Source: JAPPKS01 sp963667895 (GTDB taxonomy: Bacteria > Poribacteria > WGA-4E > PCPOR2b). Taken from it: a stretch of 64,000 nt of DNA. Below are positions 27,466-36,811 of the stretch, piece by piece (position 1 is the first letter of the stretch; each line of letters opens with the position of its first letter). The position numbers were made by a program, and so were the translations under genes. Location: NCBI GenBank assembly GCA_965223985.1, contig OZ245030.1, positions 2,294,001 to 2,358,000 on the forward strand. The letters run 5' to 3'. Below the pieces are notes generated by a model. The model made no database searches. It was given only the letters and a program-made list of their open reading frames with translations, and was not told the DNA's origin.

Positions 27466-30141
27466 TTATTTAAGGATGACCATCCGCCTTAGGGTGGTGG
27501 GATCTGTTGCGTCGAGTTTATAGAAGTATGAATTACTACTGACTCGCTCGCCGCGGTTATTTCGTCCATCCCAATAAGCGGCTTTCTCCCTGGTCAGATA
27601 TGAACCAGCAGCTTGATTCCCCAGTTGGAGCGTACGTATCCTGTGTCCATTAGCATTATAAATAGTAATGGACACTTCGGACTCCTCTTCCAGTTGATAC
27701 GGAATCCAAGTTTCAGGGTTGAAGGGATTTGGGTAATTCTGAAGCACTTGAGTGGTCATCGGCACTAGGTTGGCAAGCGTCGAATGCAGCATTGAATAGG
27801 CCCGCCGTATATCCTCCAGCGTAACCAGCCTATCTATCTTTCCAAATGGTTCGCCGGAGGTCATGTCCGTGACGGTTAAACGCAGCACATCCCCGACCTG
27901 CACTAGTGGGTTTCGGTTCAAATCGGCGAAGCCCAACGTCAATCGACCGCCTGATTCTACGTTCGACGTCGTCAGCAGATTGTTCGTCCTGAGATTTTTA
28001 AGCGTAACTTGGTAAGGGCCATGATAACCTTCTCCCTCTATGACGCCATCAACAACGAATGCCCATAGATTTGGAGGAATTGGCGTTGCCAATGGGGCGG
28101 TGCCGACTTCCCCATCCGGTGAATCGGTCCAGCCTGCTCCTTTAAACGTGATATCGCCGCCATTCGGTGTATTGACGATATAACCGCGCCCACCCTCAAT
28201 TGGAAATCCGGTGCCCGGAGTATCAAGAGTCCATGAGACGAACTTGCCTTCGTCTGAAATACTGATTATCATCGTTGCGTTGATAAACTCCATGAAACTC
28301 CGAGCGGTAAACGGTTCCGCTGGGCGCAAAGGAGGCGAGATAATGTTCAAGCCGCTATTTAAGGGCACCGTAAACGAGAGTTTACCCGTAGCTTCCTCTG
28401 GCAAGACCACATCTTCAACAGAACCATCCAGCGTACTGACCATGATCGCGAGATTGCTCGTAGCTCGATGAAAGTACGGTGGCCAAAATTGTCTGACGGC
28501 TTGTACCTTCTCGATTTCTTGAGTCGCTGGCGCTGATTCCCCCATTGTCAGAAGGATAAATGCGACCCGAAAATCCTTTTGAGACGATTCAGCAACTGGA
28601 ATTCGCTCTCCGTTTGCTGCGATAATGCCTTCAATGGTAACTTCTTCCTTCTCCCCTCGAAATGTCACATCGGCCATGGGGTTCAAAAATCGCAAATTAC
28701 CCAATAAAGCAGGATTGTCGAACGGTGGTGGAATATCTATATCATAGGGGTCAACGACCAGGAATGTCGGAGGAACATCATGTGGCTTCAATAGTCCCAT
28801 TAGATATAAATCGAGGGGACCAAATATATCTTTCGGGGCTAAAGTCGTGAAAGTCCCATCTCCATTATCGCGAATATCGTTGCCACCCATAACTGAACCA
28901 GCGGTATGCAGGAAGAAATTCCAATGCGCGAAGTCACGTCCTAACAACTGGATTGGGTTTATATCAATCCCCCATCCATGTCCGAACTCGTGTGCCACGA
29001 CACTCAAGGTAGAACTCGCAGAGCCGCTAACATTCCCTAATGGATTATCAGACCATACCTTTAAGTTTTTCATCACGAGAAAAGTTCTCAGCCGGCTCTG
29101 ACTGCCATAATCATCGGTATGATCAAAAATCGGAAAAATGTCATTACCGGTATAACCACTACCAATCCCCATAACATCATTCGTGACGGGAACCGCAAAG
29201 GCGAGAACACCAAAGAGGTCTAAATCCGATTCAAAATTGGTAAAGAGAACTAAGCTATCAAAATCGTCGCCGTGGCTCTTATAAAATTCTCTCGCAACGT
29301 TTTGGATATTGACTGTCGATTCCTCCACGAAAACTTCAGCGATGGCACTCGTTGTTCCTACAAGTGGCAATTCATCCGAATAGTCCACTAGAGTCGCCTG
29401 GAAGGCATTGTTAAGGCTACCGGGGGATAACCCCACGATGCCTGTTCGGACTCTAGACGATTCGAAAAGGATGTCGATGACGCCCGTATCGAACAGAACT
29501 ACCTGCATCGTAACCTCGGAGTCAAAAGCTTCGAATGATGGAACATTGAACCAAGTGATAGTAATTTGGCCCGGAGAATCTTTAACTTCTACTGCCGTAG
29601 CTTCTTCACCAAAAAACGCAGACGATCCGAGCGGGTTCAAATCCGCATAAAGCGCACCAATTCGAGGTGGTCCCCCCAAGAAGTTTTGCAAATCCCTTGC
29701 ACGACCATTGGTGTCCCCTGTACCGAATGTCAAGTTTCCATCAGAGTTAACGAATACGTCAGTATACCCCTGTCCGAAAAATGTGAATGGAAATCCGATA
29801 GCAATTTTCCTACTGTCGTCATCAGTCAAATCCAATACTTCGCCGAAGACAGCTGCAAATTCAACCTCATCGGGACTAGACACATCGTATCCTCCCGCAG
29901 CATTGGGGGTAAAACGTAAACTGCTATTCGCTAAATCAAAAAAGTTTTTGGGTTGGACGAGGTGTTCGTTGCCTTGAATTACAACTACGTGTCCGACATC
30001 GGTGGTCGTCGATGGGAAGCTAACTTCCCGCGCAGCGTTTACTTTTAGTTGGTGATATGGGGAATCGCCCGGTTTTGCTTGGGATTCTAAACAGAAAAGG
30101 ATTAACAGTATTGTGCTTAAAGGCACTAGTTTTGATTTCAT
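27466..30141 (-). CDS. Large secreted metalloprotease-like protein with C-terminal sorting-type domain
   Basis: The 891-residue protein has a signal peptide (LVPLSTILLILFCLESQA) and a nidogen-like beta region at about 70-230 (FPFTFFGQGYTDVFVNSDGNLTFG). A zinc-peptidase-like segment follows: SVVAHEFGHGWG with a downstream GSVMGGNDI. Sandwich domains come next, and it ends with YPNPFNPETWIPYQLEEE, SGHR-like turns, AAYWDGRNNRGERV and YFYKLDA. That last domain resembles FlgD-Ig/Por-secretion C-terminal domains and is highly typical of Poribacteria-type secreted proteins. The HEFGH supports zinc binding; hydrolytic activity is inferred. It probably exports by signal peptide and then by a PorV-linked route. 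Confidence 0.8.
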   Translation of the reverse strand: MKSKLVPLSTILLILFCLESQAKPGDSPYHQLKVNAAREVSFPSTTTDVGHVVVIQGNEHLVQPKNFFDLANSSLRFTPNAAGGYDVSSPDEVEFAAVFGEVLDLTDDDSRKIAIGFPFTFFGQGYTDVFVNSDGNLTFGTGDTNGRARDLQNFLGGPPRIGALYADLNPLGSSAFFGEEATAVEVKDSPGQITITWFNVPSFEAFDSEVTMQVVLFDTGVIDILFESSRVRTGIVGLSPGSLNNAFQATLVDYSDELPLVGTTSAIAEVFVEESTVNIQNVAREFYKSHGDDFDSLVLFTNFESDLDLFGVLAFAVPVTNDVMGIGSGYTGNDIFPIFDHTDDYGSQSRLRTFLVMKNLKVWSDNPLGNVSGSASSTLSVVAHEFGHGWGIDINPIQLLGRDFAHWNFFLHTAGSVMGGNDIRDNGDGTFTTLAPKDIFGPLDLYLMGLLKPHDVPPTFLVVDPYDIDIPPPFDNPALLGNLRFLNPMADVTFRGEKEEVTIEGIIAANGERIPVAESSQKDFRVAFILLTMGESAPATQEIEKVQAVRQFWPPYFHRATSNLAIMVSTLDGSVEDVVLPEEATGKLSFTVPLNSGLNIISPPLRPAEPFTARSFMEFINATMIISISDEGKFVSWTLDTPGTGFPIEGGRGYIVNTPNGGDITFKGAGWTDSPDGEVGTAPLATPIPPNLWAFVVDGVIEGEGYHGPYQVTLKNLRTNNLLTTSNVESGGRLTLGFADLNRNPLVQVGDVLRLTVTDMTSGEPFGKIDRLVTLEDIRRAYSMLHSTLANLVPMTTQVLQNYPNPFNPETWIPYQLEEESEVSITIYNANGHRIRTLQLGNQAAGSYLTREKAAYWDGRNNRGERVSSNSYFYKLDATDPTTLRRMVILK

Positions 30142-30858
30142 GAATGTACTATTCCTTATTTTTCTGCGGTTAATACACGATTTGTTCCTCAGTAATCAGC
30201 CTTATGAGCGATTGCCAAATTCAGCCGAAACTCCCCGTATTGGTACAACGGGAAGCCTTGCGTAAACCGAAAGTATCAATTCAATACTCTACAAACTTGA
30301 AATCGCCCAAAATTACGCATATCATCAAAGATAGCTCTAATGTCACCCTCAAAATCCAAAACCACTTTCGCGTACTTTTAGGACATCATATTTGACAGTG
30401 CCTTTGCTGGTTTTTCAATGGTCCACACGCCGGTCATTCCAAAATGATTTAGCACAGGAAAACGCTCAAACCACCAGATTAGGCATTTCCCTTGGCGTTC
30501 GAGTCTCTCAAGGATTTTTCCTATAGATTAAACCCGTTTTACCTTGTTGTTGTTGATACCGTTGGTATTTCAGTGCTAATGGGGTTAGAATCACTTTCGT
30601 TAGTCGCTTTTTCTCAAGAATCAGCATATCGCGCCGATTACGCTCGATTTCAGGTCCTTCAGGCACGGATTTTTTGTTCCTTTGAGATGCTTCATCAACA
30701 TGATTAGCGCAAACTCACACTATATCCCCAACATCACAAAGAAAATTCCGAATGCTTATGGCGCAGTCGGTTAGTCGGTGCGCGCTAGGGTTGGTAAATG
30801 CCCCAAAAAGGTACAAGCCTTTGCAGGTTTTTCAATCAATACTTATCCGGAATTTGTA
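30142..30858. other. Intergenic region between the secreted protein gene and glnB
   Basis: About 715 bp. A fragment near 30757 faintly resembles a tRNA D-arm but has no matching acceptor or T arms. No gene or regulatory element could be supported. Confidence 0.4.
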
Positions 30859-31197
30859 TTAAATTGCCGCGGACCCCTTTTCACCGGTACGGATGCGAAT
30901 CGTCTCCTCAACGGGCAGGACAAAAATCTTCCCATCGCCAATCTTTCCGGTTGAAGCTGCTTGCTGCACAGCTTCAATGACTTGATCTATGTTTTCTTCC
31001 GGGACGACGATTTCAAGCTTTAACTTGGGGACAAACTCAATGGTGTACTCGCTTCCCCGATAAAGCTCTGTGTGGCCTCGACTTCTGCCGAACCCTCGAA
31101 TTTCGCTAACTGTCATCCCACGAACACCAACGTTGTTAAGCGCTTCTTTGACTTCCTCAAGTTTGAAGGGACGGATAATGCACTCTAGTTTTTTCAT
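30859..31197 (-). CDS. glnB: Nitrogen regulatory protein P-II
   Basis: The 112-residue length is exact for P-II. The T-loop GRSRGHTELYRGSEYTIEF contains the conserved tyrosine (RGSEY) that is uridylylated in response to nitrogen status. The ATP/2-oxoglutarate region TGKIGDGKIFVLPVEETIRIRTGEKG is intact. P-II trimers sense 2-oxoglutarate and ADP/ATP and control glutamine synthetase modification and ammonium uptake. It lies 78 bp downstream of glnA on the same strand, with a hairpin between them, the classical pairing. Confidence 0.95.
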   Translation of the reverse strand: MKKLECIIRPFKLEEVKEALNNVGVRGMTVSEIRGFGRSRGHTELYRGSEYTIEFVPKLKLEIVVPEENIDQVIEAVQQAASTGKIGDGKIFVLPVEETIRIRTGEKGSAAI

Positions 31198-31240
31198 TTT
31201 GAATTACTCCTTCGTCCAAAGCGATTTTGGTAAGTTTAGC

Positions 31241-31265
31241 AAGCCCCGATTTGTAATCGGGGCTT
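31241..31265. promoter_or_regulatory. Strong hairpin between glnA and glnB
   Basis: AAGCCCCGAT (31241-31250) and ATCGGGGCTT (31256-31265) form a 10-bp perfect stem with a 5-nt loop. It begins 10 nt after the glnA stop, read on the minus strand. No T-run follows, so it is more likely an mRNA-stabilising or attenuating hairpin than a full terminator. Confidence 0.6.
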
Positions 31266-31275
31266 GGAATTCTGA

Positions 31276-32691
31276 TTAAATATCGTAGTAGAGGTAGAAT
31301 TCGTATGGGTGCGGACGCAGATTAATCGCATCGACTTCGTTTTCATGCTTGTACGCTACCCACGAATCAATCACGTCCTGGGTAAACACATCGCCTTTGA
31401 GGAGATATTCGTGGTCGTCCTCTAAAGCGTCAAGTGCTTCCGACAAGGAGCTTGGGGTCGAATCAATGGCATCCATGTCCTCTGGTTCGAGGTCGTACAA
31501 ATCTTTATCGACAGGATTACCCGGGTGAATCTTATTCTGGATACCATCAAGACCTGCCATCAATAAGGCGCTAAAGGCAAGATAAGGATTGCAGGAGGGA
31601 TCCGGCGTACGGAACTCAACCCGTTTCGACTGTGGACTCTTGTGATAGATTGGGATTCGGACGCATGCACTGCGATTCCTCTGAGAATATGCAATATTGA
31701 CAGGTGCTTCAAAACCCGGCACCAGCCGTTTGTAAGAATTTGTCGTTGGTGCAATGAGAGCACAGAGTGAAGGTGCGTGTTTGAGCAACCCACCGATATA
31801 ATATAGCGCCGTTTCGCTCAGAAGCGAATAACCCTGTGCGTCAAAGAAAATGTTTTGATTGTCCTTCCATAAGCTCTGGTGGATGTGCATGCCGGAGCCA
31901 TTATCTTCAAAAAGTGGCTTCGGCATAAAGGTTGCTGTCAGATTATGGGCGCGAGCGATGTTTTTGATGATGTATTTATACAGCGCCATCTTATCACCCA
32001 TCCGGGCCAAGGTATCATACCGCATGTCGATTTCACCCTGTCCGCCTGTACCAACTTCGTGGTGATGAACCTCCACATCAATCCCGCATTCAATCATCTT
32101 GAGGATGATTTCAGATCTAACATCTTGTAATGAATCCGATGGGGGCACCGGGAAATATCCTTCTTTATAACGAGGCTTATACCCAAGATTAGGTTCTTCA
32201 TCACGACCTGTATTCCAGCTTCCTTCAACTGAATCGACGAAGTAATACGCTGAGTGTTGGTCCTGACCGTAGCGGATATCATTCAAGAGATAAAACTCTG
32301 CTTCGGGACCCCAGAAGCTGGTGTCGGCAATACCTGTAGATTTCAAATATGCTTCTGCCTTCTGGGCAACGTGTCGTACGTCGCGCGTATAGCTTTCCAA
32401 TGTCACCGGGTCTTTAATATTGCAGACAAGACTTAACGTGTCGATCTTGCAAGCTGGGTCAACAATTGCTGTTGCCGGATCGGGAAAGAGCAGCATGTCG
32501 CTTTCGTGGATAAGTTGAAACCCACGAATGCTTGAACCATCGAAGCCGATGCCCTCTTCAAACAAATCTTCGGTCAACGCCGAGATCGGCATCGAAAAGT
32601 GCTGCCACATTCCCGGCAAATCCATAAATTTGAAATCGACAATCTTGAGTTTTTTCTCTTTTGCTAACGCAATCACGTCACTCGGTGTCAT
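31276..32691 (-). CDS. glnA: Glutamine synthetase type I
   Basis: GlnA condenses ammonium and glutamate with ATP. The 471-residue protein shows the beta-grasp start LKIVDFKFMDLPG, FDGSSIRGF, the metal-binding FWGPEAEFYL, the active-site VEVHHHEVGTGGQ, ATP-site KPLFEDNGSGMHIHQSLW, and NRSACVRIPIY. DKDLYDLEPED holds the tyrosine that is adenylylated in type I-beta enzymes, so GlnE/P-II control is likely, agreeing with glnB downstream. AAGGAGG is 8 nt before the ATG. An IS copy lies about 215 bp upstream. Confidence 0.96.
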   Translation of the reverse strand: MTPSDVIALAKEKKLKIVDFKFMDLPGMWQHFSMPISALTEDLFEEGIGFDGSSIRGFQLIHESDMLLFPDPATAIVDPACKIDTLSLVCNIKDPVTLESYTRDVRHVAQKAEAYLKSTGIADTSFWGPEAEFYLLNDIRYGQDQHSAYYFVDSVEGSWNTGRDEEPNLGYKPRYKEGYFPVPPSDSLQDVRSEIILKMIECGIDVEVHHHEVGTGGQGEIDMRYDTLARMGDKMALYKYIIKNIARAHNLTATFMPKPLFEDNGSGMHIHQSLWKDNQNIFFDAQGYSLLSETALYYIGGLLKHAPSLCALIAPTTNSYKRLVPGFEAPVNIAYSQRNRSACVRIPIYHKSPQSKRVEFRTPDPSCNPYLAFSALLMAGLDGIQNKIHPGNPVDKDLYDLEPEDMDAIDSTPSSLSEALDALEDDHEYLLKGDVFTQDVIDSWVAYKHENEVDAINLRPHPYEFYLYYDI

Positions 32692-32833
32692 CTAAAATCC
32701 TCCTTGAAATTATCAGAAATGAAGGTAAAACAAGTTTTTCAATGAAACTGTCCGACATTTATGAAGCCGAATCAATGGAAGCAAACCAAACTGGGATTTT
32801 CAAAAGAATTATTCTTCTTATGGTGATAGGTTA

Positions 32834-32851
32834 AGCGGTAAAGTTACCGTT
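32834..32851. promoter_or_regulatory. Palindrome upstream of glnA
   Basis: CGGTAA (32836-32841) and TTACCG (32844-32849) flank a central AG, with a further symmetric base pair possible outside one unpaired position on each side. It lies about 145 bp upstream of the glnA start, between the IS and the gene. The form suits a dimeric regulator; no matching regulator gene is in the window. Confidence 0.35.
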
Positions 32852-32920
32852 TTAGAGATTTTAGAAACTTACGCATTATGTAAAATCAGGTAACGCCTGT
32901 GCTTAGGTTCTGTTGACATA

Positions 32921-33556
32921 TCAACGGAGCCAGATAAGCGTGGAGACAAAACTCAGAAATCCAAAATAACGGGCAGCCAGTTTCTCGAAACGAGATAAAG
33001 ATACGACGATACCATCATTTATCTTGTTGATAAAACATTCAACCAGGTGTCTCTCTTTGTATAAATGGTATGTTCTTTGGGCGCCACGATTACGTCGAAG
33101 CGGTATCACTGCAATTGCACCATTCGTTTCAATAACGTCAATAAAATCGTCCGAGTCATACCCGTTGTCTCCAATTACATACTCGCTGTTATATCCAACT
33201 ATCAACGCTTCAGCTTCAGCTATGTCATGTCTTTGACCGGGGGTTAGATGGAGTCTAAGCGGATTACCTAGTCCGTCAACTGTGATGTGAATCTTTGTAC
33301 TGAATCCACCTCGAGAGCCTCCTAGCGCTTTGGTTTTCAGTACCACCGTTTTTTTTGAGACTCCAGCCGCGCATGGGTGAGCCCGGCAAATGGTAGTGTC
33401 AATAATAAGCCACTCGATATCTGGGTCAGAGGCGAAGTGGTGGTGCATCAGTGTGAAGATTCCTTTGTCACACCAGCAGCCAAACCGCTTGTAGATGGAG
33501 TTCCAATTTCCATAGGCGGTTGGTAACAATCTCCATGGCGCACCGCTACGAGTCAC
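32921..33556 (-). CDS. IS5-family DDE transposase, main frame
   Basis: The frame encodes the catalytic domain: WLIIDTTICRAHPCAAG (first Asp), the FSTKIHITVDGLGNPL region, YVIGDNGYDSDDFI (second Asp), and HLVECFINKIN (Glu). This is standard for the IS427/IS1031-type branch. The protein lacks its first 40 or so residues in this frame; they are encoded just upstream in another frame (33546-33680). The start listed (GTG 33556) is only the first one in frame, and the native product would need a shift. Confidence 0.85.
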   Translation of the reverse strand: MTRSGAPWRLLPTAYGNWNSIYKRFGCWCDKGIFTLMHHHFASDPDIEWLIIDTTICRAHPCAAGVSKKTVVLKTKALGGSRGGFSTKIHITVDGLGNPLRLHLTPGQRHDIAEAEALIVGYNSEYVIGDNGYDSDDFIDVIETNGAIAVIPLRRNRGAQRTYHLYKERHLVECFINKINDGIVVSLSRFEKLAARYFGFLSFVSTLIWLR

Positions 33557-33680
33557 CCACAGGACGGCTTCGACGAATCGTCGAGTAGCAGCTTCGTTGC
33601 GGGCATAGATGTTGGAACAGCTTTAGAAGAAACTGGTATATCTTTCTCCATCGGCCATCAGGTAAGGTTATGGGCATCAT
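33546..33680 (-). CDS. IS5 transposase N-terminal frame
   Basis: This 44-residue frame reads MMPITLPDGRWRKIYQFLL and then runs out of family similarity. The continuation IYARNEAATRRFVEAVLW lies in the frame of the main ORF. Joining the frames near CTTCTAAAGCTG (about 33620) needs a +1 shift (or equivalent). Some IS5 members use frameshifting, but a simple mutation that inactivated this copy would look the same. Confidence 0.6.
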   Translation of the reverse strand: MMPITLPDGRWRKIYQFLLKLFQHLCPQRSCYSTIRRSRPVGDS

Positions 33681-33954
33681 TCTTCTATTATGCCACAACC
33701 TTATAACCAAACGTCAACAGAACCTAAGTAAATGCCAACAATAGCAGCAGCAAATACGCTAAACACGAGCAAGTGCTATGCCAACTTTTAGACTAGATCG
33801 AGTTGACTGAGGAGGATTGCATACAAAAAAACTGATGTTACGCGATTCAAGACTTCACGCATCGTTGACCCCATATCCACCAAGGGATATCCATACGATA
33901 GCATAAAGCACTCTGACAGAATATTTCACCGATTGATGTTGCTGAATAATTGAG

Positions 33955-33990
33955 CAACGGTGCTAGAGCATTCAGCAACTAGCACCGTTG
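33955..33990. repeat. 12-bp inverted repeat downstream of dcd
   Basis: CAACGGTGCTAG (33955-33966) and CTAGCACCGTTG (33979-33990) are perfect arms around a 12-nt loop. A second overlapping pair, GTTGCTGAAT (33939-33948) and ATTCAGCAAC (33970-33979), allows an alternative fold. It lies 14 nt beyond the dcd stop (minus strand) but has no T-run, so it may be a 3'-end hairpin or an element relic. Confidence 0.5.
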
Positions 33991-34003
33991 ATGCAAGGTG
34001 CTG

Positions 34004-34579
34004 CTATGTATTCAAATCTTCAGAAAAACGACTTGCTTCCGGTTCAATCTGCCCCGCATATTTATTCCCCGGCTTCTGGCGATAGGGTACTTTAGCGGGG
34101 GAAGATAACATTTCAAACGTAAACGCGCAAATCCGCATACCAGGATAAAGCTTAACAGGCATGCGTCCAAGATTGCCAAGTTCTAAGGTTGCTGTGCCGA
34201 CCCAACCTGGGTCAAAAACCCCTGCTGTGCTGTGAACAATAATGCCGATTCGACCAAGGCTACTTCTCCCCTCTAAACGTGCCATCACATCGTCCGCGAG
34301 TTCAAGGGTTTCGAGCGTCGCAGCGAGGACAAACTCATCCGGCTGCACGGTAAATGCCTCACCATCAGGCACCTCGACTTTGTGCATCAATTCATTAATA
34401 TCAATGCCAGATTGGAAATCAATATATGGATATTTGCTATGTTCAAATACACGAAATGTATTCCCCAGCCTGAAATCAATAGAACAAGAACCCAAGTGTT
34501 TCGTGAGGTCCGGAGAAGGTGTGATTTTGATTTTCCCTTTCTCCAAATATCTAACGATATCGCGATCTGATAGAACCAT
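34004..34579 (-). CDS. dcd: dCTP deaminase, possibly bifunctional dUMP-forming
   Basis: Dcd deaminates dCTP to dUTP, supplying the dUMP needed for thymidylate. Diagnostic sequences are GSCSIDFRLG, RLEGRSSLGRIGIIVHSTAGVFDPGWVG with the catalytic pattern, TLELGNLG with the Glu, and PGNKYAGQ at the end. The HSTAG and LELGN wording resembles the bifunctional DCD-DUT type, which also cleaves dUTP to dUMP, rather than the E. coli type. That is an inference from motif similarity. It stands alone between the IS and a long gap. Confidence 0.88.
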   Translation of the reverse strand: MVLSDRDIVRYLEKGKIKITPSPDLTKHLGSCSIDFRLGNTFRVFEHSKYPYIDFQSGIDINELMHKVEVPDGEAFTVQPDEFVLAATLETLELADDVMARLEGRSSLGRIGIIVHSTAGVFDPGWVGTATLELGNLGRMPVKLYPGMRICAFTFEMLSSPAKVPYRQKPGNKYAGQIEPEASRFSEDLNT

Positions 34580-35368
34580 TGGTGTTCCTCTGTGCCAGCC
34601 AGCGTATCACTTGAGTGCCGGATTGTCTGGTATAAAAACTCAGTGGTTTCCCGCTGATACTTTGGACTCTATAACTCCTGCACAAGTTGCGAGTCCCGAA
34701 TCGAATTCACCTCAATCGCACAGTTGATTTCTTCAATTTGTGCAGGCAATTCCTTCTTCGACTGAATGCGTGATAGCTCGAAAGAAGACAACTGTTCTTT
34801 GGGGGGTTCCTAAACCGATTATGCGGCTAGTATATTCGGACATGATACGAATCGCACGCAAATCAGGTCCACTCAGAAAGATTGAGATTCTTACATAGAC
34901 CTAAAGTTTTCGAAAAACCGCTGTAAATCAATGTAAAACCTACTTTTCTTGCAAGAAGCCTCAGCCACATTGCTAGTTGCAAAGTCAGCGGATATGCTTT
35001 CATTCATTCGACAAGTTTATTGGGTTAGAAACGCATAACCAATACTTTTATCATTGTATCAAATTTTACGGCAGGTGTCACGTTTTTTTTGACCCACTAG
35101 AAAATTAAAACCATAATCAGCGTGTATCGTGTAATGAACAAGATAATATTCTGAATGAAGATGCAGCATTAGATGGATAGGATAGGGTTCTTTCTTCCAC
35201 GCCAAAGGCTATGGTGGATCGTATTTAGGATTGGTAATAACCCCCCTTGCACGTATTACTCATTCATAATACCTTTTGGCTGTACTTTCTGTCATAGTTG
35301 TGATACACTTTTTCATCTTTCAGATTATGGGATTAGACGCAACAATCTCTGAAAGCGTTAGGAGGTAA
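34580..35368. other. Long intergenic region, nothing recognised
   Basis: About 790 bp between divergently oriented dcd and the dehydrogenase gene. No coding frame with known motif, no RNA gene and no strong hairpin was seen. GGAGG (35361-35365) just before 35369 is the ribosome-binding site of the next gene. Confidence 0.4.
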
Positions 35369-36265
35369 ATGATGGCGCACTCAGATTACAAGATTGGTGT
35401 TGTTGGTGTGGGTCGGATGGGAAGTAACATTGCACGCCATTTGCATGACGAAGGATTCTCAATTGTTGCAGTATACGATGTTGTAAAAGCAGCGGCAAGA
35501 ATGCTCGCCGACGAGATTGGCGCTGAGGCGGCAACTCATCCGGCGCGAGTAACAGAACTCGCTGATTATATTATTACCGTTGTGACCGATGACAATGCTA
35601 TGCGACAAATTTTCTCGGACGCAGATGAAGATAGCTTGCTTAAAGGTGCGGTAGGCAAGCTATTTCTCAATTGCGCAACAATTTCACCGCAGGTTCATGT
35701 CGATGTTGAGAAACTCGCTGAGAAGCATGGCGCCCAGAGCATTGAAGGCTGTATGGCAAGCAGTATCACACAAGCACGTGAAGGAACACTCTACCTTATG
35801 TGCGGCGGCAGGAAAGAAGCCTTTGACAAAGCGAAAGTAATTCTCGATTCGATGAGTGTAGCGCTCCACTATATTGGCGATGCGGGCAACGCTGCGCAGG
35901 TCAAAGCACTTGTGAATTTGGTGATGAATATTAACACCGCCGGGCTTGCTGAGGGACTAGGACTTGGCGCCGCACTTGGTCTCGACTTGACTATGCTTCA
36001 AGAAGTCTTTGCCCAGACCGGCGCTAATTCGCGCGTGTTGGAGACAGATGGCGAAGATATGGAGAATCGAGATCACGAGTGCTATTTCTCGGCAGCGCAT
36101 GCAGCCAAGGATTCAGGGATAGCGCTTGAGCTTGCTAAAGCTGCTGGTTTGAATCTACCACTCGCCGAAGCGACGAAGAAACAATATGATAGGATGATTG
36201 AAGTTGGTAAAGGAGAATTGGATAAATCTGGCATTGCTGAACTCACCTTTCCTGGAAGAGAGTAA
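35369..36265 (+). CDS. NAD(P)-dependent beta-hydroxyacid dehydrogenase (3-hydroxyisobutyrate DH-like)
   Basis: The Rossmann start is IGVVGVGRMGSNIARHL, followed by VYDVVKAAARML and the substrate-binding motif region CMASSITQAREGTLYLMCGG. The catalytic lysine lies in GNAAQVKALVNLVMNINTAGLAEGL. These match the beta-hydroxyacid dehydrogenase family (3-hydroxyisobutyrate, tartronate semialdehyde reductase, glyoxylate reductase-like). The 298-residue length is normal. It is the first gene of an accessory catabolic region but is not in an operon with the next gene, which is 546 bp away. Confidence 0.87.
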   Translation: MMAHSDYKIGVVGVGRMGSNIARHLHDEGFSIVAVYDVVKAAARMLADEIGAEAATHPARVTELADYIITVVTDDNAMRQIFSDADEDSLLKGAVGKLFLNCATISPQVHVDVEKLAEKHGAQSIEGCMASSITQAREGTLYLMCGGRKEAFDKAKVILDSMSVALHYIGDAGNAAQVKALVNLVMNINTAGLAEGLGLGAALGLDLTMLQEVFAQTGANSRVLETDGEDMENRDHECYFSAAHAAKDSGIALELAKAAGLNLPLAEATKKQYDRMIEVGKGELDKSGIAELTFPGRE

Positions 36266-36811
36266 ACGGTGATTGTCGCCATCCATTGATACCTGTGCGT
36301 GTAAGGACATTAGCCCCATTATTTAACCTCCTTAAAGCTTAGTTTTTTCCGTCTTGGCCGCTAGTTTTTGAAAAACGGTTGTAAAAAAGGTTGTAGGAGA
36401 ATCTGCCGTCGACCCATCGACACAGGTTTACAATCTGAAGAGAAAAGAGATTAAACAGCTATATTTATATCCGGTGTGCTAGCTCACTAAGCCACTAATC
36501 TGGAGTTCATGTAAAACGCCAACCCTTATTGAGCTTCCGTAGCGGCGTGAGACTATCCATTTGAATTTTGCAGAGACCTCCGGATTGAAGTTTTTCTCGA
36601 CAGGATTAATTCGGCTCTATCAAAAATTCATCTCGACACAAGATCTCCCTCAGTTTCGTCCAATTCCGATTATTCAATAGCTCTGTATCAACATGATGGC
36701 TACCAATTTCCTATTCCCAGAATAATTCTAGTATTGATTGATCTGGGGGATTGTGTTAAAATTGCAGCCTTGCAAAGAACTAAAAAACTCACAACTCGAG
36801 AGTGATATAGA
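36266..36811. other. Intergenic region with promoter for the AtuA gene
   Basis: About 545 bp. Apart from the promoter at 36734-36762 nothing was recognised. Confidence 0.4.
36734..36762 (+). promoter_or_regulatory. Predicted sigma-70-like promoter of the AtuA-family gene
   Basis: TTGATT (36734-36739) and TAAAAT (36757-36762) are 17 nt apart. The start codon at 36812 is 49 nt further on. The -10 box matches at five of six positions. Confidence 0.45.

Larger units (their letters stand above)
32906..33724 (-). mobile_element. IS5-family insertion sequence, about 819 bp
   Basis: The ends GGTTCTGTTGAC (32906-32917) and GTCAACAGAACC (33713-33724) are perfect 12-bp inverted repeats. TA flanks both sides, in keeping with the 2-bp duplication seen in IS427-like members. 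The DDE transposase is within, on the minus strand. It has inserted between glnA and dcd. No second copy was seen in this window. Confidence 0.85.

Noticed and set aside
30750..30800. Possible tRNA (GCGCAGTCGGTTAGTCGG resembles a D-arm)
   Set aside because: No T-loop consensus, anticodon arm or matching acceptor stem follows.
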